From: CAVQBL01 sp963710715
GTDB taxonomy: Bacteria > Pseudomonadota > Gammaproteobacteria > DSM-16500
Assembly (NCBI GenBank): GCA_963710715.1
Contig: CAVQBL010000016.1
Span: 434,001-498,000 of the forward strand
DNA length: 64,000 nucleotides
Direction of reading: 5' to 3'
The notes under the pieces: model-generated
What the model was told of the DNA's origin: nothing
The model's database searches: none
The model's input: only the letters and a program-made list of their open reading frames with translations
Shown here: one piece after another, positions 61,274 to 64,000 of the stretch
Layout of the letters: each line of letters begins with the position of its first letter
Position numbering within the stretch: position 1 is the first letter of the stretch
Program-made: the position numbers and the translations under genes

Positions 61274-62668
61274 ATGCCATTCATACCGCATACCGAAAAA
61301 GATGTTAAAGAAATGCTTGCCACGATTGACGTGGCAAAAATCGAAGATTTATTCTCAGAGATTCCCGAAAATTTACGTAAATCTAATTTAACTGGCATTT
61401 TGCCGAGTTTAAATGAAATGGAACTCACACGTTTAATGCGTAAACGTGCTGAGCAAGATGGCGGAATGTTATGTTTTATTGGTGCAGGTGCGTACGAGCA
61501 CCATATTCCAGCGGCTGTCTGGGAAGTTGCAAGTCGCGGAGAATTTTTAACCGCCTATACCCCTTATCAAGCAGAAGCCAGCCAAGGAACCTTGCAGTTA
61601 CTTTATGAATACCAAACCATGATGGCAAGTTTGATGGCATTGGATGTATCTAATGCATCACTTTATGATGGAGCTTCAGCTCTTGCTGAAGCGATTTTAA
61701 TGGCAATGCGTGCAAACAAAAAAAGTAAATCCCAACGCATTTTAATTCCACGCTCCGTGCATCCGCATTATCGGCAAGTCGTCAATGCAATTGTAGGTCA
61801 GCAAAATATTGAAATTATCGAAGTACCGTTTGATATGAAAACGGGTTGTGTCTCATTAAAAGCACTCAATAACATAGCCAAAGAAGATGTGACAGCCTTA
61901 GTCATTCCACAGCCGAATTTTTTTGGCGTCCTAGAAGATGTTGATGCATTAACGGATTGGGCGCATCAGCATAATGCATTAGCGATTGGAGTCGTTAATC
62001 CACTTGCCATGGCATTGTTGAAAGCACCAGGACAGTGGGGAAAAGAGGGTGCAGATATTGCCTGCGGAGAAGGACAGCCACTCGGCGTCCCTCTTGCATC
62101 CGGTGGTCCTTATTATGGATTTTTATGTTGCAAGCAAGACTATGTGCGCCAATTGCCTGGACGTATTGTTGGACGCACAGTGGATATGGAAGGTAAACAA
62201 GGATTTGTATTAACACTGCAAGCACGTGAACAACATATTCGACGTGCCAAAGCAACTTCAAATATTTGTACCAATCAAGGCTTGCTTGTGACAGCTAGTA
62301 CGATTTATATGAGTTTGTTAGGACCGAAAGGTTTACGCAAGGTTGCGCTCGCTGCACATCAGAATTTATGCTTGTTACAAGAAAAATTATCTGCGATTAA
62401 TGGCGTAGAAATTGTTTTCGCGGAACAACCCCTATTTCATGAAATGGTGTTGCGTTTACCCGTGCCGGTTGATGCTGTGTTAAATCAATTAGCAGAATTA
62501 AAAGTGCAAGGTGGTTTTAGTTTACGTAAAGTCTATCCAGAATTGGGCGAATGCATGTTAGTCTGCGTAACGGAAACGAAGGCACCTGACGATTTAGATG
62601 TATTTGCGAATCAATTGAATGCAGTATTAAATGCAAAGGCAAAAAAAAAGCATGAAGTAGAGGTATAG
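61274..62668 (+). CDS. gcvPA: Glycine dehydrogenase (decarboxylating) subunit 1
   Basis: N-terminal-type subunit of the two-chain glycine decarboxylase (P protein), 464 residues. It opens FIPHTEKDVKEMLATID and has AYTPYQAEASQGTLQLLYEY, NASLYDGASALAEA and QARAQHIRR-like LQAREQHIRRAKATSNICTN. PLP sits in the partner subunit. GGAGTC precedes the ATG. gcvPB follows two bases after the stop, indicating coupled expression. Confidence 0.95.
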   Translation: MPFIPHTEKDVKEMLATIDVAKIEDLFSEIPENLRKSNLTGILPSLNEMELTRLMRKRAEQDGGMLCFIGAGAYEHHIPAAVWEVASRGEFLTAYTPYQAEASQGTLQLLYEYQTMMASLMALDVSNASLYDGASALAEAILMAMRANKKSKSQRILIPRSVHPHYRQVVNAIVGQQNIEIIEVPFDMKTGCVSLKALNNIAKEDVTALVIPQPNFFGVLEDVDALTDWAHQHNALAIGVVNPLAMALLKAPGQWGKEGADIACGEGQPLGVPLASGGPYYGFLCCKQDYVRQLPGRIVGRTVDMEGKQGFVLTLQAREQHIRRAKATSNICTNQGLLVTASTIYMSLLGPKGLRKVALAAHQNLCLLQEKLSAINGVEIVFAEQPLFHEMVLRLPVPVDAVLNQLAELKVQGGFSLRKVYPELGECMLVCVTETKAPDDLDVFANQLNAVLNAKAKKKHEVEV

Positions 62669-62670
62669 TT

Positions 62671-64000
62671 ATGTCACAGCTCATCTTCGAACAATCTCAT
62701 CATGGTCGTACTGCTGCAGCACAAACTCCTCGCGGCATAAAAGAAAAAATCGATATTCCAAAAAAATTCTTACGTGAAGATGAACCTTTGTTGCCAGAAG
62801 TGTCTGAACTTCAAGTTGTGCGTCACTATACTAAGTTGTCGAAACGAAATTTTTCTATTGATACGCAATTTTATCCACTCGGCTCATGCACAATGAAATA
62901 CAATCCGCGTGGCGTGCATCGTTTAGCGTTTCTGGAAGGTTTTTTAAATCGTCATCCTCTCGCACTCGATATAAATTCACAAGGATTGATGGCGTGCGCG
63001 TATGAATTGCAAGAAATTTTAAAAGCAGTAACAGGCATGCGTGGCGTGTCATTGACCCCGATGGCCGGCGCGCAAGGTGAGTTTGCAGGTGTGGCTATGA
63101 TTCGTGCATATCATAAAGCACGCAATGATTTGGCACGCGATGAATTTTTAGTGCCGGATGCAGCGCACGGTACAAATCCTGCAACCGCTGCTCAATGTGG
63201 TTTTAAAGTACGAGAAATTCCAACGCTTGCGGATGGCAATGTCGATATTGATGCTTTACGTGCTGCCGTAGGTCCACACACAGCGGGGATTATGTTAACC
63301 AATCCATCAACACTCGGTGTATTCGAACAAAAGATTCAAGAAATTGCAAAAATCATGCATCAAGCGGGTGGCTTATTATATTACGATGGCGCAAATTTAA
63401 ATGCGATACTGGGGAAAGTGCGTCCCGGTGATATGGGTTTTGATGTCATGCATATTAATTTACATAAAACATTTGCAACCCCGCATGGTGGTGGCGGCCC
63501 AGGTGGTGGTCCAGTTGCAGTGAGTGAGCGTTTAGTGCCATTTTTACCAACACCTATTGTGATGACGGCAGGTGAAAAATATCGCTGGTCAACAACAGAA
63601 GATTTTCCACAAAGTATCGGACGTTTATCAGCATTTATGGGAAATGCCGGAATTATTTTACGCGCTTATATGTACGCGCGTTTGCTTGGGCCAGAAGGCA
63701 TGCAACGTGTTGCTGAATTTGCGACATTAAATGCGAATTATTTATTAGCACGCTTGAAAAAAGCAGGGTTTACGCCTGCTTATCCAACACGTCGTGCAAG
63801 TCATGAATTTATTATTACTTTAAAAAATGAAGCGAAAGAATTGCATATTACCGCGCTCGATGTGGCTAAGCGTTTGCTGGATTATGATTTTCATGCGCCA
63901 ACGATGTATTTCCCTCTGCTCGTACCCGAATGCTTGCTGATTGAACCCACCGAAACAGAAAGCAAAGAAGTATTAGATGCATTTGCCGATGCACTTGTTA
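62671..64000 (+). CDS. gcvPB: Glycine dehydrogenase (decarboxylating) subunit 2, partial at window end
   Basis: PLP-bearing subunit of the two-chain P protein. At least 443 residues are visible and no stop occurs before the end. It reads FYPLGSCTMKYNPRG, the substrate/PLP region VPDAAHGTNPATAAQCGF, the PLP lysine in INLHKTFATPHGGGGPG (about residue 265) and PTETES near the end. The start ATG has AGAGG upstream. Roughly 45 residues should lie beyond the window. Confidence 0.95.
   Translation, partial: MSQLIFEQSHHGRTAAAQTPRGIKEKIDIPKKFLREDEPLLPEVSELQVVRHYTKLSKRNFSIDTQFYPLGSCTMKYNPRGVHRLAFLEGFLNRHPLALDINSQGLMACAYELQEILKAVTGMRGVSLTPMAGAQGEFAGVAMIRAYHKARNDLARDEFLVPDAAHGTNPATAAQCGFKVREIPTLADGNVDIDALRAAVGPHTAGIMLTNPSTLGVFEQKIQEIAKIMHQAGGLLYYDGANLNAILGKVRPGDMGFDVMHINLHKTFATPHGGGGPGGGPVAVSERLVPFLPTPIVMTAGEKYRWSTTEDFPQSIGRLSAFMGNAGIILRAYMYARLLGPEGMQRVAEFATLNANYLLARLKKAGFTPAYPTRRASHEFIITLKNEAKELHITALDVAKRLLDYDFHAPTMYFPLLVPECLLIEPTETESKEVLDAFADALV

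Noticed and set aside
1..64000. tRNA, rRNA, complete insertion sequences, prophage or integrase genes
   Set aside because: None could be recognised on either strand; mobile-element signs are limited to palindromic repeats and one Rpn remnant.

Overview
The window is AT-rich and densely coded on both strands, with most genes in short operons. It looks like a gammaproteobacterium of the Legionellales type (Coxiella/Aquicella/Legionella relatives). Supports for this are the order rpmB-rpmG, radC, coaBC, dut, algC, the pgk-pyk pair, split glycine dehydrogenase (gcvPA/gcvPB), a Pcs-type phosphatidylcholine synthase, a Kdo hydroxylase, a mevalonate-kinase-like gene, and several lineage-specific genes that resemble secreted effectors. 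The family placement is inference from gene content; no rRNA or tRNA lies in the window.

Layout. 1-7.4 kb: a dispersed palindromic repeat, then a divergent two-partner secretion pair (a large TpsA-like adhesin with GLUG repeats and its TpsB transporter). 7.4-12.2 kb: two orphan membrane-associated proteins flanking a tandem pair of L,D-transpeptidases. 12.3-21.7 kb: housekeeping genes (ddl, msrA, a three-gene ABC importer whose permease is frameshifted at a homopolymer, pyk, pgk, pcs, a CHCC zinc protein, waaF). 21.7-34 kb: a mixed accessory region with a small AbiEi-like operon with a non-AbiEii partner, an OmpA-like lipoprotein, a decayed NRPS adenylation gene, a broken GHMP kinase ending in a nested palindrome, an SbmA/YddA-like ABC protein, a Kdo hydroxylase, an M23 peptidase, an orphan membrane protein and a full AbiEi/AbiEii system. 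34.7-43.1 kb: mutM, then four co-directional lipid genes (desaturase, FAD oxidoreductase, cNMP-patatin lipase, ACP-AMP ligase-PlsC fusion) that could form a phospholipid deacylation/reacylation set. 43.1-50.1 kb: the rpmG/rpmB-radC-coaBC-dut-algC-ubiH block, interrupted by a HigBA toxin-antitoxin module; algC and the ubiH-like gene carry single-base frameshifts. 50.1-59.4 kb: an island of seven unrecognised, partly paralogous genes (two long proteins with disordered RRxS-rich tails, two MSR-start coiled-coil proteins and three small ankyrin-like proteins). 59.6-64 kb: gcvT-gcvH-gcvPA-gcvPB, the last cut by the window end.

Two themes recur. First, a family of palindromic repeats with a CGTCATTGCGAG core and, in several copies, AACTATTC-type ends sits in intergenic gaps, almost always just beyond a stop codon. 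Second, at least five single-base frameshifts interrupt otherwise well-conserved reading frames. These may be true genome decay, slippage-tolerant genes, or sequencing error. The most novel material is the 50-59 kb island, the 533-residue Cys- and sequon-rich membrane protein at 10.5-12.1 kb, the orphan-partnered AbiEi-like operon at 21.7-22.5 kb, and the ACP-ligase-PlsC lipid cassette.
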